A stretch of DNA of 64,000 nt, taken from NCBI GenBank assembly GCA_022315425.1, contig JAIUPT010000016.1, forward strand, positions 1-64,000. The letters are read 5' to 3'. Every line of letters begins with the position of its first letter. The first letter of the stretch is position 1. The position numbers and the translations under genes were made by a program. Source of the stretch: Pseudevernia furfuracea (taxonomy: Eukaryota > Ascomycota > Lecanoromycetes > Lecanorales > Parmeliaceae). The notes beneath the pieces were generated by a model. The model made no database searches. It had not been told where the DNA came from and was given only the letters and a program-made list of their open reading frames with translations. Of the stretch, positions 52,661 through 63,621 are shown piece after piece.

Positions 52661-55138
52661 TCATGAATGAAAAGGGGAGTTGTTAAAACTCCCTCCACGG
52701 CCCCGGTTCCCGTGATCACCCGCTTCTGTATCAAGACTCCTGTTTACTATTTCTGGAAATTCAAAGCCACCGAAGTCTCCCGCAATAGCGGGACCAGTGC
52801 CACCGAACCCAATCATATCGGTTCCTGCCCAGTCAATGCCCGCACCCTTCGGATCCAGGAATGGTGTGAGGTCACTGGCTGAGACATCGTCCAAATCCTT
52901 TTGGCTGAATGGTCCAAAAGGTGGGAACATGATGTCATTGGTTGAAGACTCTCGCGATACTGTAGAGGACGAGGAGTCGGTCAAGGAATGCGTTATGCCA
53001 GGGTTGAAATCGGGTGCCCTGTTTAGGATTGGATATTCTCCCGTCAAAAACGAGCCGTTGGTGGAGAAGTCGAACATCTGGGTATCGTTCGGGTTCGGAG
53101 CATGGAACGTCTGTACCATCTGCTTCAGGTGCTTCTTCACGGCCTGAGTCCTTTTGGTCTGTCGCAAGTTCTCATGCTTGGACAAGACACGCAAGTCCGA
53201 GGCCAAGCTCGACAGGTTTTCCAGTTTGGCCCTGACGAGCGAGGCTTCAGGTTCCACATTGAGTCGAGAGCGACCTTGAAAATAGGCAAATGCTCTGCCA
53301 CAAGCGTCCAAGCCCAGCACGAAGACTTCCGCAACAGTACAAGGACAGAGGCCCATTGTCATTCGACCACTGTCCTGTGGTCGTTCCAATGCAGGGCTGA
53401 CTTGCAGAAGTGCTCTCGCCGACCGACACACATCCTCTATCAGGCTCTCGGTCACGGGCATGTCCCCGCTGAGATCGGGAGATCGAGGAAACAGGAAGTG
53501 GATAATCAAAGTATGATACGCGGACAAGACAATGCTTTGAGAGATTTCGCATCCTGCATGAGGTTCAAAGAGCTCTAGCGCGCCAACTAGCACATGGCGA
53601 ACCTTCGAGCAAAGATTCGAGAAGTCTTCGGGCGTATTCTGGAGAGGGCTAGACAAGCGCTGCAGCTGGCGCAGTGTTCTTGTATGCCACGACGCCCTTT
53701 TCGAAGGTTCCGCCAGGAGCTGTTGTCGAGGGTACAGAGCATATATGTGAGCGGTCGTTGCTGCCACGTGACTGATTGGCCACAGATCGCGGATGGTTTT
53801 AGCTTGGTGTGGCAGCGTTGATATGTTATCCGATGCCGAATCAAGCGCGAAGACCTTTGAAGATGTTTCATCTATGGGCGGGAAAGAAGTTGATGAACTG
53901 GACGGCAGTAGCTCCATTATTGGAGCATCCATTTGCATGAAAGCCCAAAGTATGACTGAGAAAGTGATCCAGCGAATACTCCGGGCTAATTCTGCTTCGA
54001 CCTCGCCAATGTCCATTCCATTGATCTGGTTAAGTCCAATAGTGGGTGCCTGGAGGCTCGTGACAAGGTTACTGGCATGGAGGAAGAAACATATGGATCG
54101 CCTGACTCTGGCAGCGCAGAGTTCATACCAGCCAAGAAGTGTCAGTGCTTGAACGGTAACGAGGTCGACGTTGGTACTGGATGTATCGAAGAGTTTGGAG
54201 TTGGCCCATTTGAAAATTTCAAATCCTTTGTCACGTGCTTCGGAGTCACTCTCAGCGAATTTGACGTCAGCCAGAATGACAGCAAGGAGTATGTTATCCT
54301 GAGCTCCGTCCCGGCAGCTTCGTAGTAGAAGTGTCTTGGAGATGATGACGGCAAGAGGGTGATGGGAGAACCAGACATCAACCATTTGAAGGGTCTGGTG
54401 GTCATTGTACTCGAGAAGTGGGTTTTGAGCTTCGGCAGGCTGGTCGAACATGTTCTGAGTATCATCCAAGGCTAGACACCTCTTGAAGAGTCGGGAGCCG
54501 TCCTCTTCAATCTTTTCACAGCCCAAATCGCCAAATTGCAGAGCTACCATCTCCACAAAGTCTTTTATCAGGACGTTCATGGGCTCTTCGTATGTGATCG
54601 TTGGACGGGGCGATGTATCGAGGCTTTGATTTGTGATCTGGTTCTCGGAGTTCTTGCGACCAAGAGCAGAGATGGCATTGGGGCAGGGTTCGATATGCTC
54701 AAACCCTTGGGTAGCGAATAGACGACTGAAGATCCGCTGGAGGTCGGCGGCAATTGTAAGTTTCGACGCCAGGTCCATGTCTTCAGTACGCGAGCGTTTA
54801 CTAGGTCTGAAGGCCTGATCGGTCTGAGGGACTTGTGTGCTGGAATTATTGGGGCTAGGATCAAGGATAGGAAAAGGTGTGGGAGGATTCATCATTCTGG
54901 GGATCGAGGTGGCGCTGTCGACTATCTTGCCTGTTCCTCGTGTTGCTGTCTTTGAGGTGACGCCTCTGGGTCGTCCTTTGGAGCTTTCCCTGCCATACAC
55001 ACAGTCGATATTCCTCTCGCGACATGCGCCGCAAATACTCTGGCCGGAGCACCGAATCTTTCTTGACCGGCAGAAGCCGCAGCTCCTTCGCATTGAGGGC
55101 TGTTGCGTAGGTCCTGTCTCATTTTGAATGAAGGACAT
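52661..55138 (-). CDS. Zn(II)2Cys6 fungal transcription factor, probable cluster regulator
   Basis: Single-exon, 825 residues. The DNA-binding zinc cluster lies at residues 20-46 (C-x2-C-x6-C-x5-C-x2-C-x6-C: CGFCRSRKIRC, CGACRERNIDC), followed by a basic linker (GRESSKGRPRG). A long middle homology region with helical text typical of fungal-specific regulators occupies residues of about 180-650. The tail is acidic and Ser-rich (about 690-780) and could activate transcription. It is transcribed in the same direction as the PKS-NRPS and lies between it and the transport genes, so pathway-specific control is the simplest reading. Confidence 0.9.
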   Translation of the reverse strand: MSFIQNETGPTQQPSMRRSCGFCRSRKIRCSGQSICGACRERNIDCVYGRESSKGRPRGVTSKTATRGTGKIVDSATSIPRMMNPPTPFPILDPSPNNSSTQVPQTDQAFRPSKRSRTEDMDLASKLTIAADLQRIFSRLFATQGFEHIEPCPNAISALGRKNSENQITNQSLDTSPRPTITYEEPMNVLIKDFVEMVALQFGDLGCEKIEEDGSRLFKRCLALDDTQNMFDQPAEAQNPLLEYNDHQTLQMVDVWFSHHPLAVIISKTLLLRSCRDGAQDNILLAVILADVKFAESDSEARDKGFEIFKWANSKLFDTSSTNVDLVTVQALTLLGWYELCAARVRRSICFFLHASNLVTSLQAPTIGLNQINGMDIGEVEAELARSIRWITFSVILWAFMQMDAPIMELLPSSSSTSFPPIDETSSKVFALDSASDNISTLPHQAKTIRDLWPISHVAATTAHIYALYPRQQLLAEPSKRASWHTRTLRQLQRLSSPLQNTPEDFSNLCSKVRHVLVGALELFEPHAGCEISQSIVLSAYHTLIIHFLFPRSPDLSGDMPVTESLIEDVCRSARALLQVSPALERPQDSGRMTMGLCPCTVAEVFVLGLDACGRAFAYFQGRSRLNVEPEASLVRAKLENLSSLASDLRVLSKHENLRQTKRTQAVKKHLKQMVQTFHAPNPNDTQMFDFSTNGSFLTGEYPILNRAPDFNPGITHSLTDSSSSTVSRESSTNDIMFPPFGPFSQKDLDDVSASDLTPFLDPKGAGIDWAGTDMIGFGGTGPAIAGDFGGFEFPEIVNRSLDTEAGDHGNRGRGGSFNNSPFHS

Positions 55139-57033
55139 ATTGGGTATGTATGAAGGAGCAACAAAACTTGCTGCGTGGGGTACTAATTTCAGGACAGTGA
55201 CGATTCTGGTAGACTTCTAATGTGATTTGAGGAGTGGGATGCCCATGTATGAAGTAATACAAGGGGAAAGGGATGTCCAAAAGATAGAGTTGGAGAGATC
55301 TCAAGTAACGTTCTCCCGGTGGCGTGACAGCAAGGTGAATCTTTCTAATGCAACGTTGAGATCTCTAATTGTCGCTAGAGGATTCCATTTCTAGCATAGC
55401 CTTCTGCAGGATGAGATCGGGTAAGGATTGTCAGATCATTGAGAAGCTTTTGGCAGCTCACCGGCGAGTATACTTTAGATTTGTCTCAAGACACGGATGA
55501 GTAAGCTTGGGGTTGTTTGGCGAGTAAGCTGGGGTAGTATCCGAAACCCTGGGAAGGTGGCGTGGTCGAAACATAGAGCAGCCCCAGGCCACCAACACGG
55601 CTCTCATTCGGCTGCGGGCATGACCGCTGCGTGAGACGAGGAGAAGGCTGTCAAGATTGGGCGCCGCTCAAGTCCAATCGTCAAAGAAGGTTTGTCAAAC
55701 ACGCCGACTGGATGAATGCTTGACTCATGAGAGACATACACAATGACGATCAGAAAGCAGCAGGTTTTAGGGCTTGCATGTGTCAAGCGAACGGGTTGTC
55801 TGACTTGTAACCAAGCACAGGAGCGGTGGTGAAACGCGAAGACCAATGCCGCCGATATGCATCATACATCATGATGCATTCGGGAGGCAAGGCGGGAAGC
55901 CTTGGTCGAAAGGCAGGTTTGGGGGGGGGGGGAAGATTTGGGCGGGAGGGTGTGCAGCTAGGAGAAATGTGGTGGGGTGTGTGGTGTGTGCACTGTGGGT
56001 GGGATTGGTTAGTAGGATTGACGATCTGAGCTCGGAGTAGATGAGATATGCATTGCTGGTCCAGCCATAGCACGATATGCATCTGGAGCTAGTATTAGTA
56101 TTCTCGTGTAAGATTCTTAAATCCTTTTCATTCGTCTCACTCGTCTCACTCGTCTCATTCGATTCTTTTACTTGCCCAAATACAGGAATGAATCTGGTCA
56201 ATCGATCTACGCGCGCCAATAGAACATTTCCCTGTGGAATGGATTATGTAATCAATGACGTAGTCAGATGGGACCATCAAAGACTTTTTTTTTGTTTCCT
56301 TAACACCTTGTTACTGTTTACATGTTAGTTGTTACTTGTTGTTACTTGTTGTTACTTGTTACTTATCGTGCTTATTACCGTACGACTCGTCTACTCTTTA
56401 TCTTTATCTTTATCTTCAGCTACAACAGTACCTCGACACTCCCATTGGTGTGACATTCATCTCATCTTTTCGGCCCGCCCCCACTACTTCGCCTTAGGCC
56501 CCCGAGGCAAAGCTGCGATCCTGGGTTACATCTTACTACGAGTATAGCCCCTACAAACACGGTTCCTTCGCTCTTTCCACCAACCAAACCCCTTGGATAC
56601 CACGTGTTTGTAGCATCAACGGACTCAGGATGACGTCCTTGACCCGATTCTTCGATTTTTGATTTTTGATTTTTGATTTTTTATTAACAGACCGGCACTC
56701 GCCTACAGACATGCAACGTAGGGGCCGACATCGGCCAGCTTACCACCCAGCTGAAACATGTCGCCTTCCCACTCACCTGAATGGGAAAGAATTTTCTACA
56801 GACTTGGTAGGCTATTCAATGTGTATACAGAGTGTCTCAGCTCGATCCACACTCAGGGTCTGGAAATTTACATTCATCGCATATCGTAAGGCTCTAGTTG
56901 TGAGCCATGGAGAGGCATCAGTCAATCTCAGTGTATTCCATGCCGTGATATCGCCATTGCCTCTAGAACTATCCAACCTTTCCCAAGCAACTAATGCAAG
57001 TCTCCTTCAACAAAAGTCTTCCCGTCTGATCTT
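55139..57033. other. Intergenic between regulator and RTA1-type gene
   Basis: No gene supported. A poly-G run lies at about 55921-55932, CGTCTCACT/ACTTGTTGTT short tandem units near 56130-56160 and 56327-56362, and GATTTTT units near 56654-56682. It includes the promoter of the regulator and the 3' side of the RTA1 gene. Confidence 0.5.
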
Positions 57034-58171
57034 TCAGAAGGCAGTCGCCAACTCGGTTTCCGATACGTTCTTCTCATCTAACCGATGAGGATCCACAGCC
57101 CTGTTCAGATACTTCCCTGGGTAGAAAGCATTCAATACAACCACAGCGATGATGATCATTCTGTCATACAAATCGTCAGCCATAATCGGTCTGGCTCGGA
57201 GATGCTGGACTTACGCTCCCTCCAAAACCACAAAATCCGTCTGCTTCTTCATCAGTGAGCTGCCCCACCCGCCGGCAAGCTCAATGACGCGATAAATGCA
57301 TCGGATTTCAATGAAAAGCCAGGAAGTTGCCAAGGCGCCTAGGAAATACATCAAGCCCTTGTTGTATTTGAAGATCGCAGGTGCTCTTGCGGAAGCTTGT
57401 GGGCTTCGGTAGACACGATATGCGTACTCTCCAGAGAGAATAGCAAAGAGTGTCAGACTAGCCACCTGAAATGCCAATCCTGCAAGCTGGAAGCTGTCTC
57501 CGACGGTGAGATTTGTACCGTTTTGCGCGGCGACTGATGCAAGCCCACCGCCAGCGCCTTGCATGGGGGTCAGCGATGGTCTCATGCTGCAAGGGGCAGA
57601 GCAAGAACCGACCTTGGAGCGCAAGAGAAACAATGTCGCAGCTTATAAAGATGTATGCGTAGTACTTGGGTGGTAGCCGAGAGACTTCGGTCCCAAAGAG
57701 CAGAACGCTGTAGGTGTCACTATTAGTGCTCTCCAGTGACTGATTGAACGGGAAGAGCTTACAGCCTCGACAGGCAAAGATAGATCGCGGCGGAGAAAAA
57801 AGCAGGAGCAATCGTGAGGCAGCAGATCTGGATCAGGAAGCTATGTCCTGGTAAGCCCGTTGCAACTTTCCAAGGCATGCGACCTGGACTGACCCATTCA
57901 AGTTGAAAGCATTCGGGTGCATCATCAATCTACCAATGTATCCCAAAACCTCGCAAATGCATCCCCACGACATCGCAATTAACGTCCCCCAAGCGCGGTA
58001 GTACCATCCCTGTACCCCATGTCCTATCAGTGCCATACTGAAAAGAACGAGCAATGTGATGTCTGGACCGAGCGATGGCGAGTAGCCATAGAATGACTTC
58101 GAGACCGGGCAGTCGGCGGATATATCGGTACATTGCTGGGCACGAGGGAGCAGTAGGGAAAGAGGCGACAT
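57034..58171 (-). CDS. RTA1-type 7-TM protein, five exons
   Basis: Exons 58171-57894, 57840-57763, 57707-57613, 57557-57215 and 57160-57034 give 306 residues. All four introns are 53-55 bp with GT-AG ends, and every junction restores family text: MMHPNAFNLN/GFLIQICCLTIAPAFFSAA, CLSRL/VLLFGTE, SLALQ/GAGGGLAS and VVLEGA/MIIIAVVVLNAFYPG. About seven membrane segments, the early FYGYSPSLGPDI and GHGVQGWYYRAWG, and GYIGRLM match the RTA1 / lipid-translocating exporter family. Relatives give resistance to membrane-active or sphingolipid-disturbing compounds. Beside a PKS-NRPS it may protect the producer. Divergently transcribed from the MFS gene. Confidence 0.85.
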
Positions 58172-58853
58172 TGTTGCGGTCCTGTTGAAGAGTGAGGATA
58201 AATTTGGGAAGATAGAAAGAGGTAGGATAATGTCTGGGATATGTTTGAAATTCAGAAGGAAAAACAAGGGAGTACTAAAGCTAGATAGATATCTAGGTGA
58301 TCGGGCGGATAGCTGATATTTGACATATGATAACGAGCATTTCGCAAAATGTGCCGTTTCTACAGCGGCGTTCTTCGAAAGAGTTGCAGCGGAGCAGAGA
58401 CGCTCCGACTCCAAGCAGCATATGACGATTTCTATGTAACATCCAAGCTACACAGAGCTTCATTTTTGCATTGTTGCAATTAAGCTCAAGTTGTCCGTCC
58501 GCAGACGGATATTATCTGAAATGGAGACTTTTGCGGTACACTACATGGACCCTTGAAATCCTGAACATTTGCTGAAACTTTTAGTCGGCATAAAGATTCC
58601 TCCGACTTCCAGTGGATCACAGACAGATACCACCGTCGTATGGCACGGAGCAGCCATACGTCATATGAGACTGTTACACATGAGATGCAGCAAAAGGCTC
58701 CGTGACTACCACAAGGCTGTCCCTAATCGCAACCCCATTGCCTCCGGATGACATGCACTACCACAACACTCTTCAAACTTCTTCTGCAATTCTTCATCAC
58801 CTTTCCATCTGGTCTACTCAAACAGATTTCAGGACTCAAGACGTCTAATATCA
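58172..58853. promoter_or_regulatory. Divergent promoter between RTA1-type and MFS genes, with CGG palindromes
   Basis: The 0.7-kb interval separates two start codons facing away from each other. It has a perfect inverted repeat CGGAGC-N6-GCTCCG at 58390-58407 and a second, TCCGTC-N4-GACGGA, at about 58494-58509. Either could bind a Zn2Cys6 dimer and switch both transport genes together. The spacings differ from those upstream of the PKS-NRPS, so a common regulator is not proven. Confidence 0.45.
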
Positions 58854-61346
58854 ATGCATAACAGACCACCATTCTTCACGCACGCTTCCATACGCTCGCG
58901 CGAAATGAGCGACCCTCAAGCATACCGCCTCAGCTACAGCGGACAACCACATCAAGCGACTCCATCATCGAAGCGGACAAGCAGGATGGCTTCAGTAGTG
59001 AAACGAGAGTCTGCACCTGCACCAGCGCCTGCACAAAGCAAAGGCGCGACCTACAAACCAGGAATATGGCTCTACATGGCCTTTGCGACGCTCGGCATAC
59101 TCACTGTCATGGTGGCATTGGACGCTACAGCTCTCTCAGTGGCACTGCCAGTAAGCGCTTCCCGGGCATCTCATCAGAAGAAGCAATGCTAACACTTTCA
59201 TAGGTAATTGCTGAAAAGCTCAACGGCAGCGCACTCGAAGCATTCTGGGCTGCAACGTCGTACCTACTTACTTCTACCGTCTTCCAACCAACCATTGCAT
59301 CCTTCTCCAATGTCTTCGGGCGAAGATGGGTCACGACGGCATCAGTGATCATGTTCCTACTCGGTCTCCTCATAAGCGGACTGGCGCAGAATTTTACGCT
59401 CCTTCTAGCTGGCAGGACCGTTCAAGGTATCGGCGGTGGTGGCATCATCGTGCTTACCCAACTTATCATCTGCGATCTGATTCCATTGAGGTTGAGAGGG
59501 CAGTGGTTTGGTATCATCAGTGGGATGTATGCCATTGGCTCAGTCTCGGGACCGCTGGTAGGAGGGGTGTTTTCGGAAAAAGTGACTTGGGTACGCATTC
59601 CCATTTCAAAAACCGCTTTCAGGTTATTGATCATCACCGCAGCGTTGGATTTTTTGGATCAACCTCCCCTTCACCGGCATGGCTCTAGTCATGATCCCTC
59701 TCTTTATCAAGCTGCGCGGACCACGAAACTCTTTTTTCCAAAAGCTCGCCAAGATTGACTGGATCGGCTCTGTCATCTTCATCGCCTCTACGACCGGCTT
59801 CCTGATCCCGTTATCCTGGGGCGGCGTATCCTACCCGTGGAATTCTTGGCGCACCTATGTCCCCCTCTCCGTGAGTGCGCTCGGCCTAGTCATACTTTAC
59901 ATGTATGAGGAACACGTGGCCAAAAATCCCATCATAAGGACTAGCATCTTTAAGAATCGCAACGCCGCAGCGGCGTACATCAGCGTCGTGGTCCACGGCA
60001 TGGTTGTCGTCGGTTCCCTTTACTATTTACCACTATATTACGAAGCAGTCCAAGGCCTCTCACCTATCCTCTCAGGCGTGGCACTCTTCCCAGAAACCTT
60101 TACCGTAGCCCCAGGCGCCTTCATAGTGGGCACCCTGATCTCTCGCACAGGCCGCTACCGCTGGGCCGTCTGGTCTGGCTGGGCCATCACGACGCTCGGC
60201 CTGGGCCTCCTCTTCCTCCTAGACGTCCACACCTCAACCGTCGAGTGGATATTTCTGAACCTAGTCGTCGGCGTTGGTCTCGGCTTCAACTACTCCGCCC
60301 TCGGCGTGACGCTCCAAGCCGCCACCACCGAAGAAGACATGTCCTCCGCAGTTGCCATGTTCACATTTTTCCGTCTCATGGGCCAAGCGCTCGGCGTCGT
60401 GATCGGCGGCGTGACGTTCCAGGACCAAATACGCACGAAGCTGTTGGCGATACCCTCGCTGGCGCCGATGGCGAATCAGTATGCGAACGATGGGGCCGCG
60501 CTGGCGCAGCAGATCAAGACGATACAGGATAGTAATGACCGAAACATGGTGATTCAAGTGTATGCCGATTCACTGAAAACAGTCTGGGCCGTTTTGTGCG
60601 GTGCAGCTGGTTTAGCACTGCTCACGAGTCTGATCATCACGGATCTAAGCCTCGACCGGCAATTTATCTCACCTCAGCAAGGGCCGAGCGATAGCGACGA
60701 CGCTGCCCTGCTCGACAACAAAGTCGAAGAGGGAGGCAGTGTCATCACTCCAGCTCAAGGAGAAGAAGAAGAGGCATACGGAACCGCAAAAACGACAGCA
60801 GAAGGCGAAATGACAGCCCTACCGCACTGGTACGGCGACTCCGCAACAGTGCAGCCCGAGATCCCTCGGAGGTCCTCCCGGCGCAACTCGCGCTGGCTCA
60901 GCGGTTTCACGCTCGCGGAACCGCGCGTCTCCCCACGCATATCCGGGATAGCAACAGCAGACAACAACAATAATAACAATAACAACAGCAACAGCAACAG
61001 CAACAGCAAGAGAGCCTCATCTCGATTCTCGCAAGCCACATCTGCCATTTCCCCCGACGACGATCATAAGGACAACAGAGCATCCTACCAATCCTCCCGC
61101 TATTCCCGCTCCACAAGACACGACAGCAAACGCCTTTCATCGCCGCCACCCGCACATCATCAGCAGCGAAGTTCTCTAATGGTGCCATTACCATCGATAC
61201 CAGACCAGCCGTCATTGGCGGAGATGATGGTGGATGATTTCGACGCGGATTTGGAGTTGCCGACGATCCTGCCGCATCAGAGGCAGTCGAGGGTTGGAGG
61301 AAGTGAGAGGCCGGGCTCTTGGGCGCCGGTCTATGGGATGGGATGA
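58854..61346 (+). CDS. MFS multidrug efflux transporter (DHA2, 14-TM), three exons
   Basis: Exons 58854-59150, 59204-59590 and 59643-61346; introns 53 and 52 bp. The length is 795 residues, or 778 from the second ATG at 58905, which I slightly prefer because the first lies in a poorly conserved leader. It has VALDATALSVALPVIAEKL in TM1, NVFGRRW (motif A), a RTVQGIGGGG block, and the antiporter motif SGMYAIGSVSGPLVGGVF (motif C); the second junction restores W/RWIFWINLPFTG. The C-terminal ~190 residues are hydrophilic with Asn/Ser runs (NNNNNNNNSNSNSNS) and Arg-Ser clusters, longer than usual. Likely exporter of the PKS-NRPS product. Confidence 0.92.
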
Positions 61347-62593
61347 GGCAAGCCAGTCGGTTGAGATGAGAATGAGTGGGTGCTAGGGATTGGATCTGGG
61401 GGAGTGAGGGGGATTGTTGGCGGGGGTGGGGGGGGGGAGGGGCGGCAGGGTTAGCATGTACTTTAGGCGCCCATCGATCAAGACTCATGAATTTTCAACG
61501 TAGCCAATTTTGTTCCCACTTTCGAATACCCTAGATCTCGAAGAATGTGTGTCGGAGAGAAGTTCAGACGCAGGATATATATAAAAAGCTCGGTGGTGTT
61601 ACAAGCTGTGGATCAAACCAGCTTACCATGAATCTAAGTTACGCGGACGCACTCCGAGCAAAAAAATACGCTACATACTCCTTCACTAACCCTGACAGTC
61701 ACAAAAAAAGTGCAGTTCCCCTCTCGCGGAGTACGGCTACTTGCAACAATCGCTAGGTCTATTTACCGACTGAGCTGCACCCGCTGCTGATCTGGTGGGT
61801 GGAAGATGTATATAGACTTATTGTTAGATACTCGCTCCCAGCTATTCTGCAAAACCCAGCAACAAAGGCATTAGAGATCAACGAAGAGGACCTTCTCTAC
61901 GGAGGACCTTATTAATGTGTAAGAATTACCTAGACGATTGAGGTATAGTACGAGACATGTAAGGCAATGAAAAAGGGGCACAGGGGGTCCTGTGCAAACT
62001 AGGGCTAGGGCTACCGGACGCTAAAAATAGAGGCCCAGCTGTCCATTCCATTGCGACTACAGAGACCTCCCTTTCCTTGAGTAAACAGATATGTTTCTTC
62101 TTCCTTACAGCATGACCCGGCGTGCCTTTACGAATATGGGTCTCTTCATCTCCGACCCCAATGATTAGGGTGTCCCCGCCCTCGCCGCACTGCACTGGCG
62201 AAACAGACAGTCAAACGGCAACCTCAATCACAATGCGACTCTGAAGGTAGTCGCGCTGATCTTGTAGATACATCTTGAGATGATGATTCTTCAGATCAGT
62301 CCCGTTAGGTCTCACGAAGACTCTAGGAAAGTCCCTAGGGTTACCTTACGCCGCCGTGTGTCATCCACCGTAGGAACGAATCCTCCGCCGCGACACGGAG
62401 GAATGGGTTATTAGATCTTTGTGCTGTGAGACTTCCCACCCCGGCATACATCAGAAATCCCGAGTCGTCCTTAGCAGTTGAAGGCGAACTCAGGAAAACA
62501 TTCAATATATATCGCCGAGGGCTACCTATTTCGATTTTTGAAATCCAGCAACCCCCCAACTCCTACCAACCTGGACTTCCCTCTACCGCATCA
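61347..62593. other. Intergenic with hairpins, no supported protein gene
   Basis: A short hairpin GCACAGG-GGGT-CCTGTGC lies near 61979-61996, and a tRNA-like element is listed separately. The frame entering the thioesterase from 62426 starts at GTG and is not counted as coding. A G-run lies near 61429-61443. Confidence 0.5.
61703..61780 (-). ncRNA. Weak tRNA-like / Pol III-like element
   Basis: On the minus strand, GTGCAG then CTCAGTCGGTA (similar to a tRNA D-loop / A box) begins a ~70-nt segment closed by CTGCAC, which pairs with the start, and then T7, a typical Pol III stop. No proper anticodon arm or B box can be drawn, so it is at best a decayed tRNA or a chance match. Confidence 0.2.
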
Positions 62594-63508
62594 ATGGACT
62601 CCTTCTTCCACATCCAAGGCACCCCCGCCTCCCCACTCGCACCGCTCATACTCATCCACGCGGTCTCCGGCTTCGCTCTCCCCTACCTCTCCCTCGGCCC
62701 CCTCTCCACCACCACCACTTCCTCCTCCCACCATCGCCCCATCTACGGCCTCAGCTGTCCAACCTACGAATCGAAATCCTACCGCCTCCCCGCCTCCTTT
62801 GCGTCCGTAGCCCGCGAATACGTCGACCGGATTCGGAACGAGATCCCAAACGGGCCATACGTCCTCGGCGGCTGGTCAATGGGCGGCATGATCGCGATGA
62901 AGATGGCCGAGATGCTCGAAAGCGAGGGAGAAGACGTGGTGGGGGTCGTGTTGATCGATAGCGCGAACCCGGAAGGGTATCCCGGCTTCGACGACGCGCG
63001 GGAAAGAAGTGAGGTGGCGGAGTGGACGTACAAGGCTTATGCGGGACGGAGTGGGCTACCAGGTCCGGAGGAGATGGGTTGCGGGGAAGGAGAGGATGAG
63101 CTGAGCGGGGACGAAGGCGTTAGAGAAGGCGGAGGACTCGGTGACGATGACGATGATGATGATGACGATGATGAGGTGGATGTGATGGAATACTTGCCCA
63201 GAATGCGAAAGCACATCTATAACAGCCTCGACATGATTGCCCGGGCTGGGAGAGGGGGATATCTGCCTACGGCACTCAAGAGCCCTGTGACGTTGGTGAA
63301 GTGCACGCAGCTTGCCACACTTCCCGAGGCCATGTCTACGGAGCGGAAGAACGCCATCCGACACCGCTTCGAGGACGAGCACGCTGGGTGGACAATGGAG
63401 AAGTTCAAGAGCATACCGGTGGATGCGCAGCACGACGACGTCTTCGACAACGAGCACGTTGGCAAGGTCACAGAAATGCTAAAAGGTGCGCTAGAAGAGA
63501 TGAGATGA
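62594..63508 (+). CDS. Stand-alone thioesterase (alpha/beta hydrolase), candidate release/editing enzyme
   Basis: From the ATG at 62594, 304 residues. The frame is open upstream but without an ATG. Fold and motifs are those of thioesterase domains of PKS/NRPS enzymes: LILIHAVSGFALPYLSL, the active-site elbow GGWSMGG (Ser95), LIDSANP with Asp122, and a C-terminal His (His280 or His288 in QHDDVFDNEHV). An acidic insert (about residues 160-198, with ten Asp in a row) sits in the lid region. No transit or signal peptide. Since the synthase ends at its T domain, this enzyme may hydrolyse or cyclise the product, or clear stalled chains. It shares direction and neighbourhood with the efflux pump. 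Confidence 0.85.
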   Translation: MDSFFHIQGTPASPLAPLILIHAVSGFALPYLSLGPLSTTTTSSSHHRPIYGLSCPTYESKSYRLPASFASVAREYVDRIRNEIPNGPYVLGGWSMGGMIAMKMAEMLESEGEDVVGVVLIDSANPEGYPGFDDARERSEVAEWTYKAYAGRSGLPGPEEMGCGEGEDELSGDEGVREGGGLGDDDDDDDDDDEVDVMEYLPRMRKHIYNSLDMIARAGRGGYLPTALKSPVTLVKCTQLATLPEAMSTERKNAIRHRFEDEHAGWTMEKFKSIPVDAQHDDVFDNEHVGKVTEMLKGALEEMR

Positions 63509-63621
63509 AATCAAATCGAAAATTCCTTCCCATACCCGCTCCCTTTTTTTCCCTTCATCAACCCCACTCAACCCCAAACCTCTCCCCAAACACCACCCAC
63601 TGCGCCAAACAAACAAGCCTA

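Noticed and set aside
62003..62017. CTAGGGCTAGGGC as a second telomere-like tract
   Set aside because: Only two imperfect units, with C inserted; not a TTAGGG array.
61926..62195. 89-codon minus-strand frame
   Set aside because: No motif; overlaps a hairpin-containing intergenic region.
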